Below, in pieces: positions 8,338 to 16,664 of a stretch of 64,000 bases of DNA (position 1 is its first letter; each line of letters begins with the position of its first letter). Source of the stretch: VXPQ01 sp965232485. Lineage in GTDB: Bacteria > Bacteroidota > Rhodothermia > Rhodothermales > VXPQ01. The stretch covers positions 992,001 through 1,056,000 of the forward strand of contig OZ246975.1 in assembly GCA_965232485.1 (NCBI GenBank). Direction: 5' to 3'. Both the position numbers and the translations under genes were made by a program. The notes under the pieces were generated by a model. That model did no database searches, was not told the DNA's origin, and saw nothing but the letters and a program-made list of their open reading frames with translations.

Positions 8338-9383
8338 TGGGGACAGCACCCATTCGGGCAGACCGGACAGGCCGGGCAGACCGCAAGGACGAAAGCCCTG
8401 AGGACCGGCCCGCGGCGCGCCTTGCGATCGAGCAACATTTGACCCGGTGTGCGGGGGAGGCGGGTGTGTTTACCGTACTCGCCATCGATCACCGGGCCAA
8501 TCTTGCAGAGGATATGGCGAAGGCGCGGGGCCGCCCGACAGGCAAGCAAGACATGTTGGCGTTCAAACGGGCGGCGATCCACGGACTTGCCGGTTCGTAC
8601 GACGCCGTACTGGCCGATCCGGAGTACGGCTTCCCCGCGCTGGCGGACCCTGCACTAACGAACAATTCCGGCAACCCCGAACGCGAATCCGGCCTCCTTG
8701 CCCCCCTGGAGGTCACCGACTACAGCGCGCATCCAAGCCGCCGGGAAACGGTATTCATCGAAAACTGGGGGGTAGAAGGAATCGTCCGTTCCGGCGGCAA
8801 CGGCGCAAAACTGTTGCTCTTTTTTCACCCGGAGTCCGCGCGCGCCGCCGCGCAAACGGAAGGGGTCGACCGGATCGGAGCGGAGTGCCGCGCCCGGGGC
8901 CTGCCCTTCTTTCTGGAACCGGTGGCCTGCTCGCTCGACCCCGACCAGCCGCTTTCCAACGAGGAACGCATACAGGTCGTAGTAGAAACCGCGCGGCATT
9001 TTTCGCAACGCAGCGTGGATGTGCTCAAGCTGCCGTTCCCGCTGAATCCCGACGCCCCCGAGGACGCCTGGGAACCGGCCCTCCGGGCGCTCGACGCGGC
9101 CTGCGCGGTCCCGTGGACGCTGTTGAGCGGGGGCGTATCTTTCGAATTGTTCGCCAGACAGGCGGAGGCAGCGTGCCGGGCAGGCGCCAGCGGAGTCATC
9201 GCGGGACGGGCCGTCTGGGGCGAAGGCGTCGCCCTTGAAGGCGCCCCGCTCGATGCGTTTATGCGCGCCGCGGCCCGCGAACGCATGGAAACCCTCGCCG
9301 CGATATGCAAGCGATACGGAGCCCCCTGGCATGCGCGGCAGCAACGCCCCGATCCCCGGCAAAAACAGGCATGTTTTCGGTAG
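8337..9383 (+). CDS. LacD-like class I aldolase
   Basis: A 348-residue aldolase resembling tagatose-1,6-bisphosphate aldolase (LacD). Recognisable segments are VFTVLAIDHRANL (from about residue 44), LADPEYGFPAL (from 92), and GLPFFLEPV with Glu194. The segment VDVLKLPFPLN carries Lys231 at the place of the Schiff-base lysine, and LLSGGVSFELF follows. The gene starts at the TGATG overlap with iolC, so the two products are made together. That context suggests it cleaves 6-phospho-5-dehydro-2-deoxygluconate to DHAP plus malonate semialdehyde, the IolJ step. Tagatose-bisphosphate cleavage is the family default. The first 40 residues are Arg/Asp-rich and not conserved, so a later start is possible. 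Confidence 0.85.
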   Translation: MGTAPIRADRTGRADRKDESPEDRPAARLAIEQHLTRCAGEAGVFTVLAIDHRANLAEDMAKARGRPTGKQDMLAFKRAAIHGLAGSYDAVLADPEYGFPALADPALTNNSGNPERESGLLAPLEVTDYSAHPSRRETVFIENWGVEGIVRSGGNGAKLLLFFHPESARAAAQTEGVDRIGAECRARGLPFFLEPVACSLDPDQPLSNEERIQVVVETARHFSQRSVDVLKLPFPLNPDAPEDAWEPALRALDAACAVPWTLLSGGVSFELFARQAEAACRAGASGVIAGRAVWGEGVALEGAPLDAFMRAAARERMETLAAICKRYGAPWHARQQRPDPRQKQACFR

Positions 9384-9532
9384 ATACACAGTGCGCAGCG
9401 CCCGAAAGAAAACATTGAATGGTAATCCACCGCACACGGAAACGTGGGCATTTTCCGGCATGCAAAGAATCCTTTGACGAGGGCGGCCCGGCGCGCTCGA
9501 GCGCGTCACGTCCGTGAAGCGCTGAGCGAAGC

Positions 9533-9551
9533 GGTTTTGATCAGAGCATCC
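9533..9551 (-). promoter_or_regulatory. Copy 5 of the GGATACGCTGATCAAAACC motif
   Basis: Read on the minus strand this is GGATGCTCTGATCAAAACC. It lies 33 bp upstream of the epimerase start codon, in the 200-bp gap after the aldolase gene. Confidence 0.4.
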
Positions 9552-9584
9552 CATACTTCACCATACGCATCAATCCGTAACGGC

Positions 9585-10955
9585 ATGGCAACGCAAAACT
9601 CCTTTTCCATCGTCCGGCGCGGCGGCCAGCGCATGCTGCGCATCGCAGGAAATCCGCCGGACGGATTCGAGGGCGCCGCCGACGCGGACGGAACATACTG
9701 TCCCCTCGATGCGCACAATGCCGAGGCCCTTCGGAAAGCCCTCCCGTGGACGGCCCCGGCACTCGTGGGGTTGCGCAAATCGTTCGGTTTCGGAGACCGG
9801 CTGGGCGTCGCCACGCCCGGACATCTCGACGCCCTCGAAACCATGCCGGAAAGCGGCTTTTTTCCGGTCCTTGCGCAGCAATCCATGCGCGAAATGGCGC
9901 GCGCCCGACGCAGTCCGCAGCAAGTTCTGGACGACGTAACCTGGGCCGTGCTCGAAACCGGATACCGGGGCGGCTTCGGCTGCGATGCAGACCACGTCAA
10001 GACCGAGGCGGAGATCGACCGGTGCATTGATGCGGGATTCATAGGGTTTACGCTGGATCCGGGGCAATACGTGCGCTCCGGCGCCGATACGGACGATCCC
10101 GCCGCGCTCTGGAGTCAGATTGCGGAATTGCCCTGGGACATCCTCCGGAGCAACCCGAAGGATCATCGGCGACGGTACGTGACCGGAGCGGCGGGGAGCG
10201 ACGCGCTTTCCGAAGAAACCTACCTGCGGGCCGCCGTGAAGTATGGCGCAGCCCTTGCGCATGTGGCCCGGCTCCATGCGCACCTGCGCAGTCGGTTCGG
10301 CGCAGCCCCCTTCGATCTCGAAGTTTCGGTCGACGAAACGGATACGCCCACCACCCCCGCGCAGCATCGCTTCATTGCGCTGGAGCTGCAGAGGCTCGGA
10401 ATCGACTTCATCGGGCTGGCGCCCCGGTTCGTCGGAGATTTTTACAAGGGCGTGGATTATGCGGGAGATACGGAGGCGTTCGCGCGGGACTACGCCGCGC
10501 ACGCCGCTATTGCGGAGGAACTCGGCCCCTACAAACTGAGCGTGCATTCCGGCAGCGACAAACTGGCCATCTATCCAACCATCCAGCGGCGCACGCCCGA
10601 ATACGTCCACGTCAAAACCTCCGGCACCAGCTGGCTGGAAGCCTTGCGCGTGATTGCGCGCCATGCGCCGGGCCTTTTCCGTCGGATTCTGAACCTCGCT
10701 GTGGAAGGGTACGCCGCGAACCGCCAGAGTTACCATCTCGACGGGCGGGCGGAATGCATCCCGACTGTGCCCGACAGCGCCCTCGCAGACCTGCTCGACG
10801 ACCATCATGCCCGGCAAGTCGTCCATGTGGCGTTCGGCGCGGTGCTCGAAACATACTACGACGAGGCGTACGCGGCGCTCGCCGAACATGCCGAGGCGCA
10901 CCGGGAAGGCGTCCGGCGGCATTTCGAGAAGCATCTGGCGCCGTTTCGGGGATAG
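9585..10955 (+). CDS. uxaE: Tagaturonate/fructuronate epimerase (UxaE) family protein
   Basis: This 456-residue protein resembles the UxaE family, which interconverts D-tagaturonate and D-fructuronate. Supporting segments are KSFGFGDRLGVATPGH near residue 65, GGFGCDADHVKTEAE near 135, KLSVHSGSDKLAIYPTIQRR, and HVKTSGTSWLEALRVIARH. The Met at 9585 was chosen because the upstream extension is Arg-rich and overlaps a motif copy. It stands alone about 200 bp after the aldolase, on the same strand. Its place next to inositol-type genes suggests a combined regulon for sugar acids, but the substrate is inferred from the family only. Confidence 0.75.
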   Translation: MATQNSFSIVRRGGQRMLRIAGNPPDGFEGAADADGTYCPLDAHNAEALRKALPWTAPALVGLRKSFGFGDRLGVATPGHLDALETMPESGFFPVLAQQSMREMARARRSPQQVLDDVTWAVLETGYRGGFGCDADHVKTEAEIDRCIDAGFIGFTLDPGQYVRSGADTDDPAALWSQIAELPWDILRSNPKDHRRRYVTGAAGSDALSEETYLRAAVKYGAALAHVARLHAHLRSRFGAAPFDLEVSVDETDTPTTPAQHRFIALELQRLGIDFIGLAPRFVGDFYKGVDYAGDTEAFARDYAAHAAIAEELGPYKLSVHSGSDKLAIYPTIQRRTPEYVHVKTSGTSWLEALRVIARHAPGLFRRILNLAVEGYAANRQSYHLDGRAECIPTVPDSALADLLDDHHARQVVHVAFGAVLETYYDEAYAALAEHAEAHREGVRRHFEKHLAPFRG

Positions 10956-11024
10956 CCAGCCCTTCTGACGCACCGTTCCTGGGGTAGCCAGCCGTTCCGG
11001 GCATGAAGCCAGCCCTTCTGACGC
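10954..11024. repeat. 18-bp direct repeat after the epimerase gene
   Basis: The sequence AGCCAGCCCTTCTGACGC occurs at 10954-10971 and 11007-11024. A degenerate middle copy (TAGCCAGCCGTTCC) lies around 10985. The first copy overlaps the stop codon of the epimerase gene. Function unknown. Confidence 0.6.
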
Positions 11025-11340
11025 GCCCGCGCTCATCCTGCACGGCCTGCGCATGGACGGGCGCGGACCTGCCCGCTTTCTTCCCCATCGCCTGGAGCAG
11101 GGCACGCGAAGTACATCGCCAGGTCAGATTGTAACCGATTTCAGATCGTATTGTAATTGACCTGATGTCATATACCCAATTGACCTTATATCATATATCC
11201 AATTGATTTTATGACATATAGACAATTGACTTTATGTCGGCTACCTATGGTGCACAGGACTGCCTGCGTAACAGGATCGCGAAGCCGAAGGATGGCTTCT
11301 CAGGAGGGAATGCTCGAAAAAACAGGCCTGTGCGCGCTAC
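10956..11340. other. Non-coding gap between convergent gene ends
   Basis: The gap separates the plus-strand epimerase and minus-strand lutC stops. It contains the 18-bp repeats, an A/T-rich tandem array (11155-11238), and about 100 bp of ordinary GC sequence. No gene or clear terminator hairpin was found. Confidence 0.5.
11155..11238. repeat. Four tandem 23-bp A/T-rich repeats with internal dyads
   Basis: AATTGA begins at exactly 11155, 11178, 11201 and 11224, so the period is 23 bp. The consensus is close to AATTGACYTTATGTCATATA. Each unit contains a TGAC/GTCA-type dyad (perfect in the first, TGACCTGATGTCA). The last unit is cut after about 15 bp. The base composition is far below the local GC. 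The array looks like an operator or iteron cluster but lies between two convergent genes, so it does not obviously serve either. Confidence 0.75.
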
Positions 11341-11988
11341 CTACGTAAGCAGCACCGTCAGGCTCCGGGGGCCGTGCGCCCCGATTACCAGGGCTTGCTC
11401 GATGTCGGCGGTCTTGGACGGACCAGCCACGAACAATCCGTAGCCTTCTCTGGCCACATCGAGGCGGTCGTATGCCGCGTGCATGTCCGCCACGATGGCG
11501 CTCCTGTCCAGCACAAGCACCAGATGCTGCGTCAGAAACGGGGCGGCCCGCGGCCCCATCGCGGATTCGCCCAGCCATACGGCCCCGTTCTCCGCCACCC
11601 CGAGTTCGCCGGGACACGCCAGCACGTCGAGCCGGGCCATGGTCTGCACATCGGCGCCAGCGGCCATCCAGTCGAAGGACCACGCCGGAACCGTCGCAGC
11701 GATGGATACGGCCTCCGGGTACCGCTCCCGCACCGCCGCCTCCACGCCCCCCGTCTCCACGATCTGTACGTCTGCGGCGGCGGCCTGCACCGAGGCCATG
11801 AAGCGGGAGACCGGATCGCCGGCCCCGGCGTCCCGGACGCCGGTAATGGCCGGAAGAGGCACGGCAGGCGGTTTGGCGCGGCGCACCGCTTCAAGGATGG
11901 CTTTGCGGGCAGGATATCCGTTTGGGGACCCTTCCTGCGCACCGCTCCCTGCGCTGCGCGGGGCGTTATGCCGACGCTTTCGGTTCAT
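11341..11988 (-). CDS. lutC: LutC/YkgG-type LUD-domain protein
   Basis: A 215-residue LUD-domain protein, the LutC subunit of the LutABC L-lactate oxidation system. The conserved C-terminal half contains a GVAENGAVWL segment, TQHLVLVLDRSAIVADMH and the terminal GPSKTADIEQALVIGAHGP. It is the last gene of the run rhaEW-lutA-lutB-lutC. The ATG at 11988 was chosen to avoid an extension; an ATG at 12027 is possible. Together with LutA and LutB it would oxidise L-lactate made from lactaldehyde to pyruvate in the cytoplasm. Confidence 0.88.
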   Translation of the reverse strand: MNRKRRHNAPRSAGSGAQEGSPNGYPARKAILEAVRRAKPPAVPLPAITGVRDAGAGDPVSRFMASVQAAAADVQIVETGGVEAAVRERYPEAVSIAATVPAWSFDWMAAGADVQTMARLDVLACPGELGVAENGAVWLGESAMGPRAAPFLTQHLVLVLDRSAIVADMHAAYDRLDVAREGYGLFVAGPSKTADIEQALVIGAHGPRSLTVLLT

Positions 11989-12055
11989 CTTTTTCCCGTT
12001 CGCGCGGAGCAGTGAAAAACACAGCATCCCCGGCTGTTATGACGGTTCTTTCGCT

Positions 12056-13453
12056 TCATTTCTTCCCCCGCTCGGCGGCATGCCATTCCCCGAACGACCG
12101 GACAGGACGTTCCGGAAGCTCCCGCGCCCGTCCCCAGGCGTTCCAGCGCCCGTAAAGCAGGCGGCGCGGCGCATACCGCAGCAGGCTCCGGGCCAACCGG
12201 CCCGCCAGCCGGTACCGAGCCGGACGCCGGGTAATCCATCCGGCCATGCGCATCCCCAGGCGCTTGCCCCGGGAAATATGCCCCTCGCGCGCGGCAACCT
12301 GACGCCACCGGTAGAGCTGGACATGGATATCGATCTTGACCGGGCATACGTCGCTGCACGAGCCGCACAGGGACGAGGCGAACGGCAATGCAGCGTATTT
12401 CTCCATATCCCTGCCGGGCGCCAGAATCGCCCCGATCGGACCGGACGGGACCGCGCCGTAGCTATGCCCCCCGCTGCGCCGGTACACCGGGCAGGTGTTC
12501 AGACACGCCCCGCACCGTATGCACTTGAGCGAAGCCCGAAAATCCTCCCGCGCCAGGTGACGCGCGCGCCCGTTATCCACGAGCACGATGTGGAGTTCGC
12601 GGCCCGGCGCCGGACGGTGAAAATGCGACGTGTAAACGGAAAGAGGCTGGCCTGTTGCGCTGCGGGACAACAGACGCAGAAAAACGCCGAGATGCTCCGG
12701 TTTCGGAATGAGTTTCTCAATGCCCATGCAGGCAATATGCACCGGCGCCAGATGCGCCCCCAGGTCCGCATTGCCCTCGTTGGTCACCACCACCAGTCCG
12801 CCGGTGGCGGCCACGGCGAAATTGACGCCTGTGATCGCGGCGTCGGCGCTCAGGAAGCGGGCCCGCAAGTCCTGCCGCATCGCGCCGGCCAGCAAGCTCG
12901 GATCGGTCGCTTCGACGGGCGTCCCCAGTTTTTCGTGGAACAGGGCGGCGATTTCCTCCTTGCGGACATGGATCGCCGGGGCCACCAGATGGCTCGGCGG
13001 TTCCTCGCGGAGCTGCACGATGCGTTCTCCAAGGTCCGTATCCACAACGTCGAGGCCGCGCGCTTCGAGATACGGATTCAGGCCGCATTCCTCCGTCAGC
13101 ATGGACTTGCTCTTGACGACGCGGCGGACGCCCCGCGCCTCGAGCAAATCGTACACGATGCGATTGTGCGCCTCCGCATCCACGGCCCAGTGCACCTGCA
13201 CCCCGTTCGCCGTCGCCGCCTCCTCGAACGCCATCAGGTATTCGTCCAGCCTCGACAGGGTATGCTCCTTGATTTGCGAGGCCAGCGTACGCAGTTGCTC
13301 CCATCCTTCCGTGCGCCCGGCGACCGCATCGCGCTTTTCGCGGATGCGCCAGAGCACGGAATCGTGCCAGGCTACCTGCTCGCTATCGATATTGAAGCGG
13401 GCCGCCCGGTCGGCATGATCGACGGGCGCGACGTCCTGCGCGGAGTCATGCAT
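12056..13453 (-). CDS. lutB: LutB iron-sulfur L-lactate oxidation protein
   Basis: A 465-residue protein with an N-terminal LUD domain (about 60-290, with TGVNFAVAATGGLVVVTNEG) and a ferredoxin-type region. Cluster cysteines are visible at 311, 314, 317 and 321 (CIRCGACLNTCPVY) and at 363, 366 and 370 (CGSCSDVCPVKI). These are the [4Fe-4S] motifs of LutB. It starts inside the end of lutA with an 8-bp overlap, so translation is coupled. With LutA and LutC it carries electrons from L-lactate oxidation. Confidence 0.93.
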   Translation of the reverse strand: MHDSAQDVAPVDHADRAARFNIDSEQVAWHDSVLWRIREKRDAVAGRTEGWEQLRTLASQIKEHTLSRLDEYLMAFEEAATANGVQVHWAVDAEAHNRIVYDLLEARGVRRVVKSKSMLTEECGLNPYLEARGLDVVDTDLGERIVQLREEPPSHLVAPAIHVRKEEIAALFHEKLGTPVEATDPSLLAGAMRQDLRARFLSADAAITGVNFAVAATGGLVVVTNEGNADLGAHLAPVHIACMGIEKLIPKPEHLGVFLRLLSRSATGQPLSVYTSHFHRPAPGRELHIVLVDNGRARHLAREDFRASLKCIRCGACLNTCPVYRRSGGHSYGAVPSGPIGAILAPGRDMEKYAALPFASSLCGSCSDVCPVKIDIHVQLYRWRQVAAREGHISRGKRLGMRMAGWITRRPARYRLAGRLARSLLRYAPRRLLYGRWNAWGRARELPERPVRSFGEWHAAERGKK

Positions 13454-14186
13454 GGTGGGATACTCTGATCAAGTCCGCGCTTCCGTTCAGAATTTCGGCC
13501 ACATGCAATACCCGCAACGGCAGGTTGCGGCGGCGGACAAGCCCATCGAGATGCATCAGGCAGGACATATCGGTCCCCGTGACGACCTCGACGTCCTGCC
13601 GCAGATGATCCTCAACCCGGTCGGCGCCCATCCGAACCGAAACCGCCTCCTCCTGCACGGCGAACATCCCCCCGAAGCCGCAGCATTCGTCCGGGCGGTC
13701 CAGCGAAACCCGCTCCAGCCCATCCACCATATCCAGAAGATGGGCCGCATAATCGAACGGCGGCTCCTGTCGCTCCGAGGCCCGCCCCAGGCGCAGCCCC
13801 CGAAGGCCATGGCAAGAAGCATGCAAACCCACGCGGCAGGCAAAGGACGCATTCAGGCGCTCCACCCGCAACACCTCCACCAGAAACTGGCAGAGTTCGT
13901 AATAACGAACGGCGGACATCTTTTCGACATGCTCCCTCAGGTGCAACACGCAACTTCCCGAGGGCCCCACCACATAGTCGAATTTTCCGAAACAGGCCGC
14001 GGCATGCCGGTGCGTGGCCTCGGCTTCTCCGGCGCATCCGGCATTCGCCATAGGCTGCCCGCAGCAGGTCTGCTCGCGAGGATACGCCACGTCGCAGCCG
14101 AGGCGCTCCAGCAGTTCGAGCGTCGCCACCGCCGCCTGCGGATAGAACTGGTCGATATAACAGGGCACGAACAACCCGACCTTCAT
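13446..14186 (-). CDS. lutA: LutA-type (Fe-S)-binding protein with CCG domains
   Basis: A 246-residue protein beginning MKVGLFVPCYIDQFYP. It has the two CCG-type cysteine motifs of LutA and GlpC/HdrB-like proteins: TCCGQPMANAG in the first half and DECCGFGGMFAV in the second. HASCHGLRGL is also typical. The ATG at 14186 overlaps the rhaEW stop by 4 bp (ATGA), and the gene end overlaps lutB. A long open extension upstream in the same frame is only a shadow of rhaEW. It acts in L-lactate oxidation to pyruvate. Confidence 0.92.
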   Translation of the reverse strand: MKVGLFVPCYIDQFYPQAAVATLELLERLGCDVAYPREQTCCGQPMANAGCAGEAEATHRHAAACFGKFDYVVGPSGSCVLHLREHVEKMSAVRYYELCQFLVEVLRVERLNASFACRVGLHASCHGLRGLRLGRASERQEPPFDYAAHLLDMVDGLERVSLDRPDECCGFGGMFAVQEEAVSVRMGADRVEDHLRQDVEVVTGTDMSCLMHLDGLVRRRNLPLRVLHVAEILNGSADLIRVSHHA

Positions 14187-16342
14187 CGCAAGAACGCCTC
14201 CGGCAACCCGCCGTCCACCTGAAGAATCTGCCCGGTGGTCTTGCCCAACCGACGGCTCGCGAGCAGAAACGCGGCCTCGGCCTGATCCTCGACAAGAATC
14301 GCCTGGCGCAGCAGCGTGCGCCCGGCGTAGAAATCGGCGAGCCGCCGTCGCAGCGCATCCGTATCCTCCCCTTCCTCGCAAGGCAACCCGTACCGAACCA
14401 GCGAGGCCATGACGCGATCCCGGGGAAACATGCTGCTTCCGCCGAGCACCGTGGCCGGGGCTATCGCATTGACCCGGATATTCGGGGCCAGCCGCATGGC
14501 CAGTTCGCGGACAAGATGGTTTACGGCGGCTTTGCTGGCGTCGTACGCAAGGCTCCCCGGCTTGACCGCTACGGCGTTGGCGCTTGTCGTCAACACGAGG
14601 CTGCCCGGCAAATCCTGCGCCGACCATATCCGGGCCGCTTCGTCCGCCACGATCCAGGAACCGGTCACATTGATCCCAAACGTTTTGGCCCAGGCCGCAT
14701 CGGAAATATCCCCGACGGCGTCCGGCGTGGGATACAGCCCGGCTGTCACCACCACATGATCTATCCCCCCAAAAGCAAGCGCCGCCTCCTGCAAGGCGCG
14801 GCGCACGGACGCTCGGTCCATAACGTCCGCCTGGAGGGCAAGCGCCGCATCCGCATCCATCGTCGGCGCTGCGGCAAGGGTGGCGCGGGCGGCGCGCTCG
14901 TCCAGATCGACCGCAACCACCGCGGCGCCCTCGCTTGCAAAGCGCTGCGCCGCCGCCGCCCCTATGCCGCTGCCCGCGCCCACCACCACTGCAACCTCGC
15001 GGGCCAGTTCCTTTTCGGGGGGCATGCGCTGCAACTTGGCCTCCTCCAGCGCCCAGTATTCGATATCGAAGGCTTCCTGCCGGGACAGCGCCGCATAGGC
15101 CCCCATCCCCTCCGCGCCGCGCATGACTTCTATGGCGGAAGCATAAAACTCCGCGGCAAGTTGGCTCTCGCGCTTGTTCTTGCCCCACCCGACGAGGCCA
15201 AGGCCGGGCAACAGCGCGACGGACGGCAGGGCGCTGCGCATGGCGGGAGAATCCGGACGGCGGCGCGCCTCGTAATACGCCGCATAGTCCTGCGCATAGG
15301 CGGCCAGCGCCTCGTCGAGCTGCTTGCGAAGCGCCTCGGGATTCCCGTCCCCGGGGCGGCGATCCAGATACAACGGCTTGATTTTCGTGCGCAAAAAGTG
15401 ATCCGGGCACGACGTGCCGAGCTCGGCGAGGCGGGAAGCGTCGCGGGAATTGGCGAACCGGAGCGCTTCCGCGGAGGCGTCTACCGTGGCGATCACTTTC
15501 CGCTCCCGGCTCAGCCGTCCGCGCAACGAGGGCAACAGATCGGCCAGCGCCGCCCGCCGCGCATCTTCGGAAAGAGGCTCGTATCGCGCGCCGCCGAAAG
15601 GCGCTTGCCCGGCGGTTCGCTCCGCCACGAACTGCTCGGCCCGGTCAATCAGACGCAACGTGAGCAGGTAGCATTCCCGATCGTCGTCGGCCCAGTTAAT
15701 GAGGCCATGCCCACCCAGCATGACGCCCTTCGCCTCCGGGCATTCCTCGCAAATGCGCTGAATATCCAGGCCCAGTTCGAACCCCGGCCGTTTCCAGTCC
15801 ACCCATACCACCTCGTCTCCGTACGCTTCGCGGGTCAATTCGGCCCCGCGGTCCGCCGTGGCGATCGCAATGGCGGCCACCGGGTGCATATGATCCACAT
15901 GCCGATACGGCGCGAAACCATGCAGGGGCGTATCTATGCTGGGCGCCCGCCGATTCAGATTGAACACGGCATGCGCATACAAGGCGGGCATCGCGTCCTC
16001 CGCCTGCGTTTTCAGGCCGCGCTCGGGAAATCGCGCATAGGTTTCCTGCAAGGCCAGCAGTTTGTCCTGATACAGCGACGCGAAATTCTCCCGGCCCGCC
16101 GTACCCAGATCGCCGCCGGACCCCTTGACCCAGAGCACCTCCACCTCCTCCCCGGTGACGGGGTCCCGCTCCATGATCTTCGACGACGTATTGCCGCCGC
16201 CAGTGTTCGTAAAACGCCGGTCGCGCCCCAGTAAATTCGAGCGATACACCAAGCGTCCCAACCCGTCGAGGCGGGCGGCTACGTCTTCGTCCCACTGGTC
16301 TTCGACGTGCAAAAAGGTCGGCGTTTCCGCAGAATGGCTCAT
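14183..16342 (-). CDS. rhaEW: Bifunctional rhamnulose-1-phosphate aldolase/lactaldehyde dehydrogenase (RhaEW type)
   Basis: A 719-residue two-domain enzyme. The N-terminal class II aldolase/adducin domain (to about residue 400) has NTGGGNTSSK, metal ligands in RHVDHMHP near 150, and a GHGLINW segment. The C-terminal short-chain dehydrogenase domain has GAGSGIG near 465, the active-site YDASKAAVNHLVREL near 620, and QILQVDGGLPEAF at the end. It would split L-rhamnulose-1-phosphate into DHAP and L-lactaldehyde and oxidise the latter to L-lactate. It is the first gene of a tight operon with lutA-lutB-lutC, which takes lactate to pyruvate. A tandem TGTGA element abuts its start codon. Confidence 0.92.
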   Translation of the reverse strand: MSHSAETPTFLHVEDQWDEDVAARLDGLGRLVYRSNLLGRDRRFTNTGGGNTSSKIMERDPVTGEEVEVLWVKGSGGDLGTAGRENFASLYQDKLLALQETYARFPERGLKTQAEDAMPALYAHAVFNLNRRAPSIDTPLHGFAPYRHVDHMHPVAAIAIATADRGAELTREAYGDEVVWVDWKRPGFELGLDIQRICEECPEAKGVMLGGHGLINWADDDRECYLLTLRLIDRAEQFVAERTAGQAPFGGARYEPLSEDARRAALADLLPSLRGRLSRERKVIATVDASAEALRFANSRDASRLAELGTSCPDHFLRTKIKPLYLDRRPGDGNPEALRKQLDEALAAYAQDYAAYYEARRRPDSPAMRSALPSVALLPGLGLVGWGKNKRESQLAAEFYASAIEVMRGAEGMGAYAALSRQEAFDIEYWALEEAKLQRMPPEKELAREVAVVVGAGSGIGAAAAQRFASEGAAVVAVDLDERAARATLAAAPTMDADAALALQADVMDRASVRRALQEAALAFGGIDHVVVTAGLYPTPDAVGDISDAAWAKTFGINVTGSWIVADEAARIWSAQDLPGSLVLTTSANAVAVKPGSLAYDASKAAVNHLVRELAMRLAPNIRVNAIAPATVLGGSSMFPRDRVMASLVRYGLPCEEGEDTDALRRRLADFYAGRTLLRQAILVEDQAEAAFLLASRRLGKTTGQILQVDGGLPEAFLR

Positions 16343-16363
16343 CGTATTGTGAAAATAATGTGA
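16343..16363. promoter_or_regulatory. Tandem TGTGA element directly upstream of rhaEW
   Basis: The plus strand reads CGTATTGTGAAAATAATGTG (16343-16362), with TGTGA at 16348 and 16359. That is 11 bp, or one helical turn, apart. An 18/21 match occurs at 52513-52533, upstream of another minus-strand gene. The repeated arrangement suggests a regulator site or leader element. This is inference. Confidence 0.4.
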
Positions 16364-16412
16364 CTATGCGTTGGAAAACAAACCACGGGCAAAGGCGCTG
16401 ACCCTGCACAGA

Positions 16413-16428
16413 AGCTAATCCGTTAGCT
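16413..16428. promoter_or_regulatory. 16-bp palindrome between rhaEW and the protease gene
   Basis: AGCTAATCCGTTAGCT is a perfect 6-bp inverted repeat with a 4-nt centre. It lies about 70 bp upstream of rhaEW and just upstream of the small plus-strand frame, so it could be an operator for either direction. Confidence 0.35.
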
Positions 16429-16436
16429 GCTAATTA

Positions 16437-16664
16437 TTGGGGAACATGCAGAACGGCATCCAATATATCATTGAGGGGAGGTTCTGGATCCTGCTTGAAA
16501 TATATAAACAGGGCGATCAGGCGCTCCGGGGAGCTAAGAAGTGGTTCGGGTTTGTTGAACAGCGTTTTTGGGATTTAAGGCGTCGGATAGCGACCTTGTT
16601 CCGATCCAACCAACCCAAGGAGGCGTCCCATGCCCGAACGCACCCGCAGAACCCGCGATCATGA
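16437..16664 (+). CDS. Small hypothetical protein upstream of the protease
   Basis: A 75-residue frame beginning MGNMQNGIQYIIEGRFWILL, basic toward its C-terminus (RRRIATLFRSNQPK). No family is recognised. Its stop overlaps a protease start codon at 16661 (ATGA), which would fit translational coupling. That overlap is the main reason to list it. It could equally be the untranslated leader of the protease gene. Confidence 0.3.
   Translation: MGNMQNGIQYIIEGRFWILLEIYKQGDQALRGAKKWFGFVEQRFWDLRRRIATLFRSNQPKEASHARTHPQNPRS

Noticed and set aside
13455..13475. A further match to the GGATACGCTGAT motif near the lutA/lutB junction
   Set aside because: It lies inside the coding end of lutA and is explained by codons for ADLIRVS, so it was not counted with the intergenic copies.
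14187..15410. Long N-terminal extension of lutA into rhaEW
   Set aside because: The extension is Arg/Gly-rich, antisense-like sequence over a well supported enzyme. LutA proteins start at MKVGLF, at the ATGA overlap.
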